64,000 nt of DNA from Nitrosomonas sp. (GCA_024281675.1 JAMXAG010000001.1:478575-542574), one strand, 5' to 3'; counted from the stretch's first letter, positions 28,228-37,739 are shown. The notes: generated from the sequence alone by a model not told the origin. Numbers and translations are program-made.

Positions 28228-29595
28228 ATGATTCAATCGCACCGCGTCATTATATATTATTGGCAAAGAATATTTAATTTCCTGGGGTTTATCTTGCTTT
28301 GGCTCGCAATGCCAACATTGGGTGGCGGTATTGCGTTGATGGAGCAAAGTGTTAAAGAGATGGGGCAAGCGTTTTCTGGTGCGCCGACTAATTTTAGTGA
28401 TGCCAGTACGGTGTTTTTTAATCCTGCAGCGATGAGTCAAAGCGAGAACAGGTTACTTTCGGTTGCGGGCTATGTGATTGCGCCATCAGTTAATTTTCAT
28501 AATGATAATTCACATTTTGGTTCCGCTTCTCGTGGTTTCCCGTTATTAGGCAATAATGGTGGGAATGCCGGGAATTGGGCTCTTATTCCCAATATTTATT
28601 ATGTGCACCCACTGACTAATCGGATAACACTTGGGTTTGGAGTTAACACGCTATTTGGTATGAAGAATAGCTACGATTCGGATTGGAAAGGGCGTTATCA
28701 GGCGCTAGATTCCGAACTGAGGCACATTAATTTTAATCCTTCAGTTGCGTTTAAAGTGACAAAAAATTTTTCACTGGGTGCTGGCTTTAATGTGCAATAC
28801 ATGCAAACGACATTAACCAACGCAATAGATTTCGGCGCAATGTGTGTGCAATTCAGAAATCCTTCTGAGTGTTTCAGTCAAGGCGCATTGCCACAACTCA
28901 ATGATGGGCATGCTTCTTTGAAAGGCGATAGCGTTGGTTTTGGTTATAACTTTGGCGTTTTTTATACGCTTACTCAGAATCTACGCCTGGGCGCTAGTTA
29001 TCGTTCCCGAGTAACACATGATGTGCATAGCAAGGTAGATTTTTCAGTTCCCGATAATGCCGTCATATTTACACGGGGAAGTCAGTTCATTGATACTCAC
29101 GCACAAACTTCCGTAACATTGCCAGATAATGTGTTATTTGGTTTTTCCTACCGTATTGCACCACGTTGGACTTTGTCAGCCGATGCTTTGTGGACTCATT
29201 GGAGTTTAATACGTGAGCTGAGAGCAGATTTTGCATCGTTACAGAGGGACGATACATTAACATTAAACTGGCGTGATACCTGGCGTTATGCATTTGGTGC
29301 TAATTATCAATCAGAATCGAATAAATGGGCGTTGCGCAGTGGTTTTGCATATGATCAAAGTCCGGTTTCTGGAGCTCAATTTCGATCCCCTAGGATTCCG
29401 GATGGTAATCGCTATTGGTTAACCTTTGGTTTTACCTATGCACTCTCTCAAAAGATTCATGTTCATGGTGCCTATGCACATTTGTTTGTAGATGATCTGG
29501 CAATAAATAAGCAAGGTGTGAGTGCGGATACTTTGGTTGGTCACTATTCGGAGCAATTTAATATCGGTGGTTTGCAGCTTGATTGGCGTTTTTAG
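28228..29595 (+). CDS. FadL/OmpP1-type outer-membrane transporter
   Basis: 455 residues from ATG 28228 (SD AGGA). An open frame extends to 28132, but only this start places a hydrophobic signal directly at the N-terminus (FNFLGFILLWLAMPTLGGG). The mature start GGIALMEQSVKEMGQAFSGAPTNFSDASTVFFNPAAMS is the classical FadL N-terminal hatch (the NPA motif). A 14-strand barrel-like sequence follows and ends LQLDWRF with the terminal Phe. Members import long-chain fatty acids or other hydrophobic compounds. Relevant here is the beta-oxidation pair at 46421-50162. Confidence 0.88.
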   Translation: MIQSHRVIIYYWQRIFNFLGFILLWLAMPTLGGGIALMEQSVKEMGQAFSGAPTNFSDASTVFFNPAAMSQSENRLLSVAGYVIAPSVNFHNDNSHFGSASRGFPLLGNNGGNAGNWALIPNIYYVHPLTNRITLGFGVNTLFGMKNSYDSDWKGRYQALDSELRHINFNPSVAFKVTKNFSLGAGFNVQYMQTTLTNAIDFGAMCVQFRNPSECFSQGALPQLNDGHASLKGDSVGFGYNFGVFYTLTQNLRLGASYRSRVTHDVHSKVDFSVPDNAVIFTRGSQFIDTHAQTSVTLPDNVLFGFSYRIAPRWTLSADALWTHWSLIRELRADFASLQRDDTLTLNWRDTWRYAFGANYQSESNKWALRSGFAYDQSPVSGAQFRSPRIPDGNRYWLTFGFTYALSQKIHVHGAYAHLFVDDLAINKQGVSADTLVGHYSEQFNIGGLQLDWRF

Positions 29596-29695
29596 TAAGC
29601 GGTGTCGATTGCAAAGCAATATTTTGCTAATGCTAATCTTTAAAGGCCACAGTATCGGTGCAACACATATTTAATTAGGCTCTAGACTATCAGAG

Positions 29696-30364
29696 TTAAT
29701 AATATCTGATGATTTGCCATAGTTCATTAGCAAGTTCATCAGGTTGTTTTTTCCAACGCCACTCAGATTCTTTTAAATGCAGCGCAAAGTTAACCGACAC
29801 ACCGTTAAACTTTGCCAGCCGCCGCTTGGTAAAACTCCAAAACGATTCAATACCGTTAATATGGCAATGCCCATCCCGAGCAAATTCATTATCACCATGA
29901 GATACACGAAAATGCTTGGAATATCCTACATCTACCAAACCATTGTAACCGCGCCAACCATCACTATAAATGACACTTTCAATGGATACTTTACCCAGTA
30001 TCACCGCTTGTAAAGTCAGTCGCTTACAGTCTGACACTATTTCGGTATATACCCTGCCATCTCGCTCAAACACACCAAATACAGGTTGCTTTAGTGTACC
30101 GCGACCGCGCTTGAGTTTGCCATGATAACCACGTTGCCGTTTTCCACCAAAATAGCTTTCATCAACTTCCACTTTGCCTAACAGCTTGTCTTTAAGGGCA
30201 GTCTGATGGTTATAGATTACTTGCCTGAAAATGCCATACCAACGATTAATCGTGTTACGATTTTTACCTATCAGCAGAGCTGTTTTGCTGGCAGGTATAT
30301 CAATGCAAAAGCATTGAATTATTTTTTTAATGTAATAGTCGCTTAATTTACTGTTTCTTAACAT
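29696..30364 (-). CDS. IS1595 family transposase (ISXO2-like DDE domain)
   Basis: 222 residues. The ISXO2-like catalytic domain has the first Asp in KVEVDESYFGGKR, the second in IYSDGWRGYNG, and the Asn/Glu end HINGIESFWSFTKRRLAKFNG. The zinc-ribbon region found at the N-terminus of some IS1595 transposases is missing, and the protein starts directly with a helix-turn-helix-like segment (IPASKTALLIGKNRNTINRWY). Intact within complete IS ends. Confidence 0.93.
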   Translation of the reverse strand: MLRNSKLSDYYIKKIIQCFCIDIPASKTALLIGKNRNTINRWYGIFRQVIYNHQTALKDKLLGKVEVDESYFGGKRQRGYHGKLKRGRGTLKQPVFGVFERDGRVYTEIVSDCKRLTLQAVILGKVSIESVIYSDGWRGYNGLVDVGYSKHFRVSHGDNEFARDGHCHINGIESFWSFTKRRLAKFNGVSVNFALHLKESEWRWKKQPDELANELWQIIRYY

Positions 30365-30368
30365 CTTA

Positions 30369-30403
30369 CTAGACTAACAGATCGTGTCTGCTAGTCTAGA
30401 GCC
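30369..30403. repeat. hairpin at the right end of the IS
   Basis: AGACTAACAGA (30371-30381) and TCTGCTAGTCT (30387-30397) are complementary at 10 of 11 positions around a 5-base loop. The inner arm is a second, imperfect copy of the terminal repeat core CTAGACTA-CAGA. It lies between the transposase start and the terminal repeat, where it could serve as a subterminal transposase site or limit read-in translation. Confidence 0.6.
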
Positions 30404-30470
30404 TTAATTAATAGCTTAGGTGGTGGATGGTAATCAATGTTTATTTCGAATTTTATGGTGTTTATATATT

Positions 30471-31400
30471 ATGGCTGCTACAGGCTTATTAGCTCTTCTG
30501 GATGATATCGCCAGTGTGCTGGATGATGTGGCCGTATTGAGTAAGTTGGCTGTGAAAAAAACCACTGGTGTGTTGGGCGATGATCTTGCATTGAATGCGC
30601 AGCAAATTACAGGCGTGCAGGCCAACAGAGAATTGCCGGTGGTTTGGGCAGTTGCCAAGGGATCAATTTTAAATAAGGCGATTTTGGTTCCCGCTGCATT
30701 GTTAATTTGCGCGCTTATGCCGTGGCTGGTGACACCTTTGTTGATGATGGGAGGGGCTTTTTTATGCTATGAAGGCTTTGAGAAATTAGTACATCGTTTT
30801 TTACACAGTCAAAAAGAAATGGTAGAGGAAAAACGCCAATTGACGCATGCCTTGATTGATTCATCGATTGATTTAGTGGCTTTTGAACAGGAAAAAATCA
30901 AGGGCGCGATCCGGACAGATTTTATTTTATCGGCTGAAATTATTGTTATTAGCTTAGGTGTCGTAGCCGCTGAGGCTTTAATGATACGTATTGGCGTATT
31001 GAGTGCGATTGCATTGTTTATGACGGTGATAGTCTATGGATTTGTTGCCTTTATTATCAAAGTGGATGATTTTGGTTTGTGGTTGCAACATAGCAGTGCG
31101 ACTATTTTCCAAACCATTGGAAGATCGATATTGCAGGCGACTCCCTGGTTAATGCGCTTCCTTTCGATTATTGGAACTGCAGCTATGTTTTTGGTCGGTG
31201 GCGGAATTTTAGTGCATGGAATACCCGATTTGGCAAATTGGCTGGATGTATTAGCACAAAATTCGAATAGCAGTTTTGTAAAGAGTCTAATTGAGATGCT
31301 GGGCAACGCGCTCGTCGGAATTATTGTGGGTGGTGTGATTTTACTGATAATAATATCCATCCAGAAGATTACGAGCAAAGAATCAGCTACTTTGCATTGA
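30471..31400 (+). CDS. yedI: DUF808 (YedI-like) inner-membrane protein
   Basis: 309 residues from ATG 30471 (MAATGLLALLDDIASVLDDVAVLSKLAVKKTTGVLGDDLALNA, split here in family order), the signature start of DUF808/YedI proteins. Several hydrophobic segments are visible in the middle and C-terminal parts (AALLICALMPWLVTPLLMMG; VLSAIALFMTVIVYGFVAF; LVGIIVGGVILLIII). The function is not known in any organism I can name. The IS1595 insertion ends 67 bp upstream and may have displaced or replaced its promoter. No clear SD precedes the ATG. Confidence 0.88.
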   Translation: MAATGLLALLDDIASVLDDVAVLSKLAVKKTTGVLGDDLALNAQQITGVQANRELPVVWAVAKGSILNKAILVPAALLICALMPWLVTPLLMMGGAFLCYEGFEKLVHRFLHSQKEMVEEKRQLTHALIDSSIDLVAFEQEKIKGAIRTDFILSAEIIVISLGVVAAEALMIRIGVLSAIALFMTVIVYGFVAFIIKVDDFGLWLQHSSATIFQTIGRSILQATPWLMRFLSIIGTAAMFLVGGGILVHGIPDLANWLDVLAQNSNSSFVKSLIEMLGNALVGIIVGGVILLIIISIQKITSKESATLH

Positions 31401-31421
31401 TATAAGTGGGCTTTCTTTACA

Positions 31422-31556
31422 GGCTGTTGAAAAACTATTTGCGTTGCCGTTGTGGTGCTTAAAAAGGCTCAAAATATTCATGCGTTGAGCATAGAAGCTA
31501 CGTTTCTGCCCATTTTTGTCTTACATCGGCTGCATTGAATGCGTTTTTCAACGGCC
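31422..31556. repeat. MITE-like element with terminal inverted repeats
   Basis: The 135-bp stretch between yedI and the yidB-like gene starts GGCTGTTGAAAAAC and ends GTTTTTCAACGGCC; the ends are inverted repeats with one mismatch in 14. It contains no reading frame. Size and structure fit a non-autonomous transposon derivative. No target duplication is clear. I see no second copy in this window. Confidence 0.65.
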
Positions 31557-31573
31557 TATTAAAATATCTAAAA

Positions 31574-31993
31574 CTAGAACAGTTTTTTAATTTTGTCGAG
31601 TAAGCTAGTGGCATCTGTAGATTTGATATCGAACAATTTACCGTCACTACTGAATTTATCGACTAAATCGGGAATGGCTTTTGCGAGCATCTCTTTTGCT
31701 TCAGTAATCTCCATTTTTAAAGAGTTTGCAAAAGCTTTTAATTTTTCGGTATCAAAAACTTCATCAATGTGTTCAGCAGTAATAGGCTTGTTTTCCCCAT
31801 TGCTCAACCAAGATGAAACTGTATCGGATAAATTCGCTTTTTTAAACTTCTCTACCAAGCCATTTAGATCGAGCGAATCTGAAGTTTCAGAAACTAAGCC
31901 TTTAAATGCATTAGCAACATCCTGTGCATCAATCTTACCGTCATTGTTAGTATCGGTAACGAATTTACTGGCAATCTTTTCAAAAAGATCCAT
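31574..31993 (-). CDS. YidB-like (DUF937) protein with EF-hand-like loop
   Basis: 139 residues, SD AAAGGAA. An N-terminal helix is followed at about residues 14-26 by DTNNDGKIDAQDV, a good EF-hand/dockerin-type calcium loop. The middle and C-terminal part resembles the YidB/DUF937 family (LSDTVSSWLSNGENKPITAEHIDEVF, then ISLKMEITEAKEMLAKAIPDLVDKFS-like). This family is widespread and uncharacterised. The calcium loop at the N-terminus is an extra feature. Cytosolic by sequence. Confidence 0.75.
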   Translation of the reverse strand: MDLFEKIASKFVTDTNNDGKIDAQDVANAFKGLVSETSDSLDLNGLVEKFKKANLSDTVSSWLSNGENKPITAEHIDEVFDTEKLKAFANSLKMEITEAKEMLAKAIPDLVDKFSSDGKLFDIKSTDATSLLDKIKKLF

Positions 31994-32239
31994 ATTTGTA
32001 TTCCTTTTCGATAAAAGTTTCTTTATTTCTAGTTGTTATAAAAATCTAATTTCCTCGATATGAAGTCATTAAATATGCAAGCGCTATAAACAGCTTAAAC
32101 TACGGAAACTGATTTAGCTGCTGGTTAGTTTATCACAATCAATCCCGCTTGGTAATATCAGGGGAAAATAAATAATTATTATATTCAATGAGATATGTTG
32201 TTGTGCTGTGATTGGCGCCTAAATAATCGAATGCGAATT

Positions 32240-33013
32240 CTATTTTCTAGAGTGGCAAAGGTTTGTGATTGCGACGAAATTTTCTACCGATAAATTTTCC
32301 GCGCGTACCTTTGAATCGATGCCTATTCTATTGAAATCATCAGCAGTCAAATATTGCTGAAGCGTGTTTCTCAATGTTTTGCGGCGTTGAGAAAATGCAG
32401 CCAAAACAATTTGCGAGAGTAAGGCTTCATCATGAGCGCTTTTATTTTTTTGGGGTCGAGGGATCATTTCGATGATAGCGGAATCGACTTTAGGCGCTGG
32501 TGAAAATGATTGTGGTAAGACATTGAAAGCATGTGTCATATTAAAATGATATTGCATCATGACTGAAAGGCGACCATAGTCCGATATGCCCGGTTTTGCA
32601 GTTAAGCGCTGCACCACCTCTTTTTGTAACATGAAATGCATATCGAGAATGTTTTCTGAATATTGGCTCAGGTGGAATAGCAAAGGCGTCGAAATGTTAT
32701 AAGGCAAGTTTCCAACGATGCGGAGCTGATTGCCTAGAGACGAAAAATCAAACTTGAGAGCATCGGTTGCATAAATGGTCAGTTTGTCCGGAGAAAATAG
32801 TATTTTGAGTTGCGCAACGATATCACGATCAATTTCGATGACAGCTAGATGATCAAGCTGTTGCAGCAGTGGCTTGGTCAGCGCGCCTAACCCTGGACCA
32901 ATCTCAATCACACGGTCGTCTTTTTGTGGGCTAATCTCGGCAACGATTTTAGCGATGATGTAGGGGTCGATCAGAAAATTCTGACCAAAACGTTTGCGCG
33001 GGATGTGCCGCAT
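32240..33013 (-). CDS. rsmA: 16S rRNA dimethyladenosine transferase (KsgA)
   Basis: Methylates two adjacent adenosines near the 3' end of 16S rRNA using SAM. 257 residues. RKRFGQNFLID is the N-terminal motif, VIEIGPGLGALT the SAM-binding motif I, and VGNLPYNIS the catalytic motif IV. The ATG follows the pdxA stop with no gap, so the two are coupled. Last gene of the lptD-surA-pdxA-rsmA block. Confidence 0.97.
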   Translation of the reverse strand: MRHIPRKRFGQNFLIDPYIIAKIVAEISPQKDDRVIEIGPGLGALTKPLLQQLDHLAVIEIDRDIVAQLKILFSPDKLTIYATDALKFDFSSLGNQLRIVGNLPYNISTPLLFHLSQYSENILDMHFMLQKEVVQRLTAKPGISDYGRLSVMMQYHFNMTHAFNVLPQSFSPAPKVDSAIIEMIPRPQKNKSAHDEALLSQIVLAAFSQRRKTLRNTLQQYLTADDFNRIGIDSKVRAENLSVENFVAITNLCHSRK

Positions 33014-34006
33014 TTAAGCAAACTGAATATTGGTAAGTTCGATGGCCATATTGATCGCAGCGATTAAACTGCCATGGTGCGCTTGTCCTGTTCCGGCTAA
33101 ATCCAAAGCTGTGCCGTGATCTACTGATGTGCGGATAATCGGGAGCCCTAAAGTGACGTTAATGCCACCACCAAAGCTTGCGTGTTTGAGTACCGGTAAT
33201 CCTTGATCATGGTACATGGTGAAAATGCAATCATATTGACTCAGTTGTGTGGGATTGAAAAGTGTATCTGCAGGAATAGGGCCGATTAAATGCATGCCTT
33301 CGGCATTTAATTTCTCTATTGCCGGGATAATGATATCAATTTCTTCGCGGCCCAAATGACCTGATTCCCCTGCATGTGGATTGAGTCCCGCGACAGCAAT
33401 ACGTGGTTTGCTGATTTTAAAGCGATTAATCAGGTCCTGATGAATGATACGTAGTTTATTTTCGATGAGTTGGGGCGTAATCGCAGCCGCTACATCTTTG
33501 AGAGGAATGTGGGTCGTTGCAATCGTGACACGCATATTGCCACCTACTAGCATCATCACGACTGGGCTTTGCGTAGCCTCCGCTAAATATTCGGTATGTC
33601 CGGTAAACGTAATGCCGGCATCATTGATGATACCTTTGTGAACGGGGGCGGTTACCATGGCATCGAATTGGCCGGATTGGCAACCCGCGATTGCGATATC
33701 GAGTGTTTTGATTACGTACTGTGCATTGCGCGAATTTAACCTTCCGGGTAATGCCGGCTCTGGCAATGGGGTGTGCAGTATATTCAAGCTACCTGGCTTG
33801 TGTATATCTTGGCAATGAATGGAAGCATCTTGAATCTGTATTGGTAACTTCAGTTGCTGTGCGCGAATTTGCAATAATTCCCGATCTGCGATGATTACTA
33901 ACTTACACGCGATGGATTGTTGTGCAATTTGTATGCATAAATCAGGGCCTATACCGGCAGGTTCACCTGCAGTCAAAGCCAACGTTGGTAACTGGTTTGA
34001 GTTCAC
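33014..34006 (-). CDS. pdxA: 4-hydroxythreonine-4-phosphate dehydrogenase
   Basis: NAD-dependent step of pyridoxal phosphate synthesis. 330 residues from GTG 34006 (VNSNQLPTLALTAGEPAGIGPD). The frame is open further into surA, but that part has no family similarity. The metal and substrate residues lie in TGHTEYLAE, GLNPHAGESGHLG and TMYHDQGLPVLKH. The start shares one base with the surA stop (TAGTG), so translation is probably coupled. Confidence 0.95.
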   Translation of the reverse strand: MNSNQLPTLALTAGEPAGIGPDLCIQIAQQSIACKLVIIADRELLQIRAQQLKLPIQIQDASIHCQDIHKPGSLNILHTPLPEPALPGRLNSRNAQYVIKTLDIAIAGCQSGQFDAMVTAPVHKGIINDAGITFTGHTEYLAEATQSPVVMMLVGGNMRVTIATTHIPLKDVAAAITPQLIENKLRIIHQDLINRFKISKPRIAVAGLNPHAGESGHLGREEIDIIIPAIEKLNAEGMHLIGPIPADTLFNPTQLSQYDCIFTMYHDQGLPVLKHASFGGGINVTLGLPIIRTSVDHGTALDLAGTGQAHHGSLIAAINMAIELTNIQFA

Positions 34007-35361
34007 TAATCGTCGTCTTCCAGGCGTAACTCGATATACGCTTGATCGCGTAATTGCGTTATCCATTCTTGAATGACTACATCGGATTTGCGCGTACGTA
34101 TTGCTTGGCGAGCTGCTTGCTTGCGCCGCTCGATACTGACGTCTTGAGTACGGCGCTCGATTACTTGGATCAAATGCCAACCAAATTGTGATTTAACCGG
34201 CTCGCTGACTTGACCTGGCGTTAAAGCGTTCATAGCTTGTTCAAAAGCGGGTACGGTGTCGCCTGGAGATAGCCAGCCAAGATTTCCACCGGTGCTATTA
34301 CTGGCATCCTCCGAATAAAGCTTGGCAAGTTCTTCAAAATTCTCACCTTTGTCAAGACGTTCTTTTAGTTTTGTGATTTTAAGCTTGGCATCAGAATCAG
34401 AGGACAATTCATTGATTTTAATTAATATGTGCCGCGCTTGCGTTTGATCTATAACCACTGTAGGTACTTCTTGTATGCGGCGACCTATTAATTTAAAGAT
34501 ATGAAAGCCAGCTGGACTTTGGATTATTTGCGTCAAATCACCCGGTTGAAGTGTACCCAGCAGTTCAGCGAACTGTGGACCTAATTGTGATGCAGGGCGC
34601 CAATCGACAATTCCACCTTGTGCTGCATCAGCCGCATCTGAAAATTCTGACGCTACTATGGAAAAATCGGCTCCTTCTTTTAATTTTCCATAGGCTAAAT
34701 CTGCGCGTTCTTTTTTTAGTTGAATTTGTGCATTGTTCATGTTTTCTGTTACTGCTACCAAGATATGCCCAAGGCGGTATTCATCACTGCCAATTGAGGA
34801 GGTATCTTGCGTTCGGAGAAAATTCTCAACTTCTCCATCAGTAACATTGACTTGTGCTTTTGTTTCGCGGTCTCTGAGACGTGAAATAATCATTTCATCA
34901 CGTATTTCTTGCCGAAATTTTTCCATGCCAATACCGTCTTTCTCGAGTACGCTCGAGAACTCGGATAAAGTCATTTTATTTTCATCAGCAATGCGATTGA
35001 CTGTCTCATCGACTTCATTGTCGTTGATGTCTAATCCTATTTCTTTCGCGTGTTGTAGTTGAATGCGTTTGGTAATGATCGTTTCGAGAACCTGGTTATG
35101 AAGTGGTTTCGGATCATCCGGTATTTGAACTCCTTGCGATTGCAGCCGTTTAGTGGCGGTTTTGATAGCTTCTGTGAATTCTTTTTCGGTAATGACATCT
35201 TCATTGACTACTGCAATAATGCGATTAAGCGGTTTACTGATCTGTGTATCGGTAGAAATGGCTTGTGTGACGGGTTCGGAGGGTGTTTCTTGTGCGCTCA
35301 CCAAGTGGGGCGCTAACAATGCGACCAATAGAAGAATATAAAAATGATTTCTTTGACGCAT
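34006..35361 (-). CDS. surA: periplasmic chaperone / peptidyl-prolyl isomerase SurA
   Basis: 451 residues. Signal peptide (ILLLVALLAPHLVSAQE), SurA N-terminal chaperone domain (about 45-195, IIAVVNEDVITEKEFTEAI), then two parvulin domains (about 200-300 and 310-410) with YRLGHILV / ARHILIKI starts and GGIVDWR / GGNLGWLSPG motifs. It escorts outer-membrane proteins to the BAM complex. lptD lies immediately upstream, and LptD is itself a SurA client. Confidence 0.96.
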   Translation of the reverse strand: MRQRNHFYILLLVALLAPHLVSAQETPSEPVTQAISTDTQISKPLNRIIAVVNEDVITEKEFTEAIKTATKRLQSQGVQIPDDPKPLHNQVLETIITKRIQLQHAKEIGLDINDNEVDETVNRIADENKMTLSEFSSVLEKDGIGMEKFRQEIRDEMIISRLRDRETKAQVNVTDGEVENFLRTQDTSSIGSDEYRLGHILVAVTENMNNAQIQLKKERADLAYGKLKEGADFSIVASEFSDAADAAQGGIVDWRPASQLGPQFAELLGTLQPGDLTQIIQSPAGFHIFKLIGRRIQEVPTVVIDQTQARHILIKINELSSDSDAKLKITKLKERLDKGENFEELAKLYSEDASNSTGGNLGWLSPGDTVPAFEQAMNALTPGQVSEPVKSQFGWHLIQVIERRTQDVSIERRKQAARQAIRTRKSDVVIQEWITQLRDQAYIELRLEDDD

Positions 35362-35408
35362 GTTTGATGACGCTGGATAAATAAGCTTAATAAGAACGTG
35401 TCATTTAA

Positions 35409-37739
35409 TTAATAAATGCTGGTATAACCAGGAATGGTATTTTGCAACACCTGTAACGGATTGTTGCCGATACCCATCAAACCTTTCAATTCTAGCTGCA
35501 CAAAAAAAGCTGTGGTGGTGGTTTGTGTTGCGGTTGTTAAGCGTTGCATAACAACGCGAAAAGCCCAACAACACGAGTTATATTCAATGCCGGCAAGCCC
35601 AGCCAGAATCCTGTCGTCTTTCAGCGAGTAGTTGATGCGTGCGACGCCGTGCCAACCACCCACAATAGGCCATTGAAGCGATGAATCAACTTGTTCCAAA
35701 ACATTACGTGTATACCGATAACCAAAATTGAGAACTTTTCCTGGTTCGGGTTGATAACTTAGACCTGAACGAATTTTCTCTATTTCAAGCCCCTTTTCGT
35801 TCATCTGGATATTGGAATCAGTACTTAGTTGCGGTGTTAATCGTCCAGAAACGGCAGCAACAAAATCAGATTTTCCACTTGTGACCTGAGGGTCCAAAAA
35901 TTTTACTTTAGGGTCACTAAAATTAAATACTTGACCAACAGCGAGCCTGAGTCGTTCAATACCGGTTTCTTGTTCCACAAAACGAGATGTTAATGCCGCT
36001 GTCAAACGGTTTGCGTCATTAATACGGTCGCTTCCACTGAAGCGGTTTTCTTGCAGTATTTGCGCGAAATTAAAGTCATTGATTGCCGAATCAAAGACGG
36101 GAAGATGATTTTGATTGCGGTAGGGAACATACGCGTAGAATAATCGTGGTTCCAGTGTTTGTGTAAATTTGGTGCCACTCATTTGCATCGGCCGCTCAAA
36201 CGTTGTGCCGCTGTCTATGCTAAAAATCGGCAGAGCACGATCATGATTTTGTCCCTTATCTTCATGGCCCTGAACTGCATTCGACAAGCTGTAATGCGTG
36301 TAGTGGAAGCCAATTTTCGGTGTGATGTAACCATATTCATTTCGTAGCGGCATGCTGACGTACGGGTTAATTACGAAGCGGTGTCCATCGGGTAGAAATT
36401 TGGTGTCGGGCACTGTTCGCAATGCATGATGCTGAAAATTGCCCCAACTGCTATTCAAGCCAAACTCAAGTAAACCGCCCAAACTGGGTTTGTTAATGTC
36501 CAAGGATACGTAAGGTAGGCGTGAATAGGGTGCGGTAAATAACTGTAATCGATCCTGAATGGTTTGAAAACGCTGAACCAGTGCATTGAAACTGATCGTG
36601 CCATCCAGACCTAAACGACCGTTATAGGATGTGGCCGCCATTTGAGAAAGGTTGGTCATACTGGTTTGAGAAAGGTTGGGTGTCAATTCACGAAAATATC
36701 GATCATCGGAAACTCGATTGTAGTTAAGTATCCCTTGCCAGCCTTTGCCAAAGTTTTGTGTATGCGTAAACAAAATGCCCCAGCGTGTTTTGTTGGTATT
36801 GATATCCGTCGGGAGAATATCAAAAAGCAAATGCCCATTCATTTTTTCCCCCATATAGCGCAGCTCGTTGCTTAACATAAAACCACGCATGGTCATTACA
36901 CGGGGTGCTATGGTTGCGTCGATATTGGGTGCAATATTCAAATAAATGGGTAGCGCCGTATCAAATCCGGTGTGAACGTTATAACCCAATAAAGGGGCTA
37001 ACAAACCTGTTTTACGTTTACCGCTATAGGAAAAATCTAGCCATGGGGTATATAGGATCGGCGTGTCCTTGAACATAATACTAACGTTACGGGCTGTACC
37101 AACCTCATTTTTGTTATCAATTTTTAAATCACTCGCACGAATGTACCAATCGTGATTGCCTTCAGGGCAGGTGGTATAGCTGGTTTTTTCGATGCGGTAG
37201 TGATCTTTGCCTTCAAAGAATAGCATCTCTCCAGACCCGCGACCTTTACCGTTTTTTATATAGTATTTTGGTTCGGACATTTGTCCTTCATTGGTTTGCA
37301 AGTTGAGTTTAAGATGATCGCCTTTAATAATTTCCTTCACTCTATCTAAGTGGATGTTTCCTTCGACTTCGGTTTCTTCCGTGTTTTGAAAATACTTCAT
37401 GCGATCAGCAACTAGAATGTTGTCACCATGCCGCAATTCCGCATTTCCACTTGCTTCTACCTCTTGTTTGTAATATCCGGTAATATTGTCCGCTTCGATA
37501 TAAACCGGTTTTCTTTGTGGTTTAACGATTGCTTTTGATTTTTCATCTGATTCGGAAGACTGTGTGGGCGACAGTTCGTCACTTAGTCCAGTCAGTGGAA
37601 GCAGGCACAATAACAGCAAAACGCAACTATTCTGGATAAGCTGCCTATTGAAGAATACAGAGAAAATAGGATGGCAATCAGATAGGTTTTCAGACTTGAA
37701 CAAAGTAATTTTTCCTAATCCTGTTTTACTTTCAATCAA
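35409..37739 (-). CDS. lptD: LPS-assembly protein LptD
   Basis: 776 residues. An N-terminal region with a signal-like stretch (NSCVLLLLCLLPLTGLSDE, residues 37-56) is preceded by an unusually long leader, so the true start may be later. LptA/OstA-like domain at about 80-200 (VYIEADNITGYYKQEVEASGNAEL), then the LptD beta-barrel. A C-terminal Cys pair (YNSCCWAF) and an N-terminal Cys (TTCPEGNHDW) fit the disulfide pattern needed for maturation in E. coli. It inserts LPS in the outer leaflet. First gene of the lptD-surA-pdxA-rsmA operon. Confidence 0.94.
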   Translation of the reverse strand: MIESKTGLGKITLFKSENLSDCHPIFSVFFNRQLIQNSCVLLLLCLLPLTGLSDELSPTQSSESDEKSKAIVKPQRKPVYIEADNITGYYKQEVEASGNAELRHGDNILVADRMKYFQNTEETEVEGNIHLDRVKEIIKGDHLKLNLQTNEGQMSEPKYYIKNGKGRGSGEMLFFEGKDHYRIEKTSYTTCPEGNHDWYIRASDLKIDNKNEVGTARNVSIMFKDTPILYTPWLDFSYSGKRKTGLLAPLLGYNVHTGFDTALPIYLNIAPNIDATIAPRVMTMRGFMLSNELRYMGEKMNGHLLFDILPTDINTNKTRWGILFTHTQNFGKGWQGILNYNRVSDDRYFRELTPNLSQTSMTNLSQMAATSYNGRLGLDGTISFNALVQRFQTIQDRLQLFTAPYSRLPYVSLDINKPSLGGLLEFGLNSSWGNFQHHALRTVPDTKFLPDGHRFVINPYVSMPLRNEYGYITPKIGFHYTHYSLSNAVQGHEDKGQNHDRALPIFSIDSGTTFERPMQMSGTKFTQTLEPRLFYAYVPYRNQNHLPVFDSAINDFNFAQILQENRFSGSDRINDANRLTAALTSRFVEQETGIERLRLAVGQVFNFSDPKVKFLDPQVTSGKSDFVAAVSGRLTPQLSTDSNIQMNEKGLEIEKIRSGLSYQPEPGKVLNFGYRYTRNVLEQVDSSLQWPIVGGWHGVARINYSLKDDRILAGLAGIEYNSCCWAFRVVMQRLTTATQTTTTAFFVQLELKGLMGIGNNPLQVLQNTIPGYTSIY

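Larger units (their letters stand above)
29678..30403. mobile_element. IS1595-type insertion sequence (ISXO2-like transposase)
   Basis: 726 bp element. The ends read GGCTCTAGACTATCAGAG at the left and, reverse complemented, GGCTCTAGACTAGCAGAC at the right: 16 of 18 bases match. It is flanked by a 7-bp direct repeat TTAATTA (29671-29677 and 30404-30410). One complete transposase gene on the minus strand fills it. Ends, target duplication and reading frame are all intact, so the copy is probably recent and potentially active. It sits 67 bp upstream of yedI. Confidence 0.93.

Noticed and set aside
34007-34180. Upstream extension of pdxA by 58 codons
   Set aside because: The extension overlaps surA in another frame and is unlike PdxA. 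The GTG at 34006 gives the expected N-terminus and a TAGTG coupling with surA.
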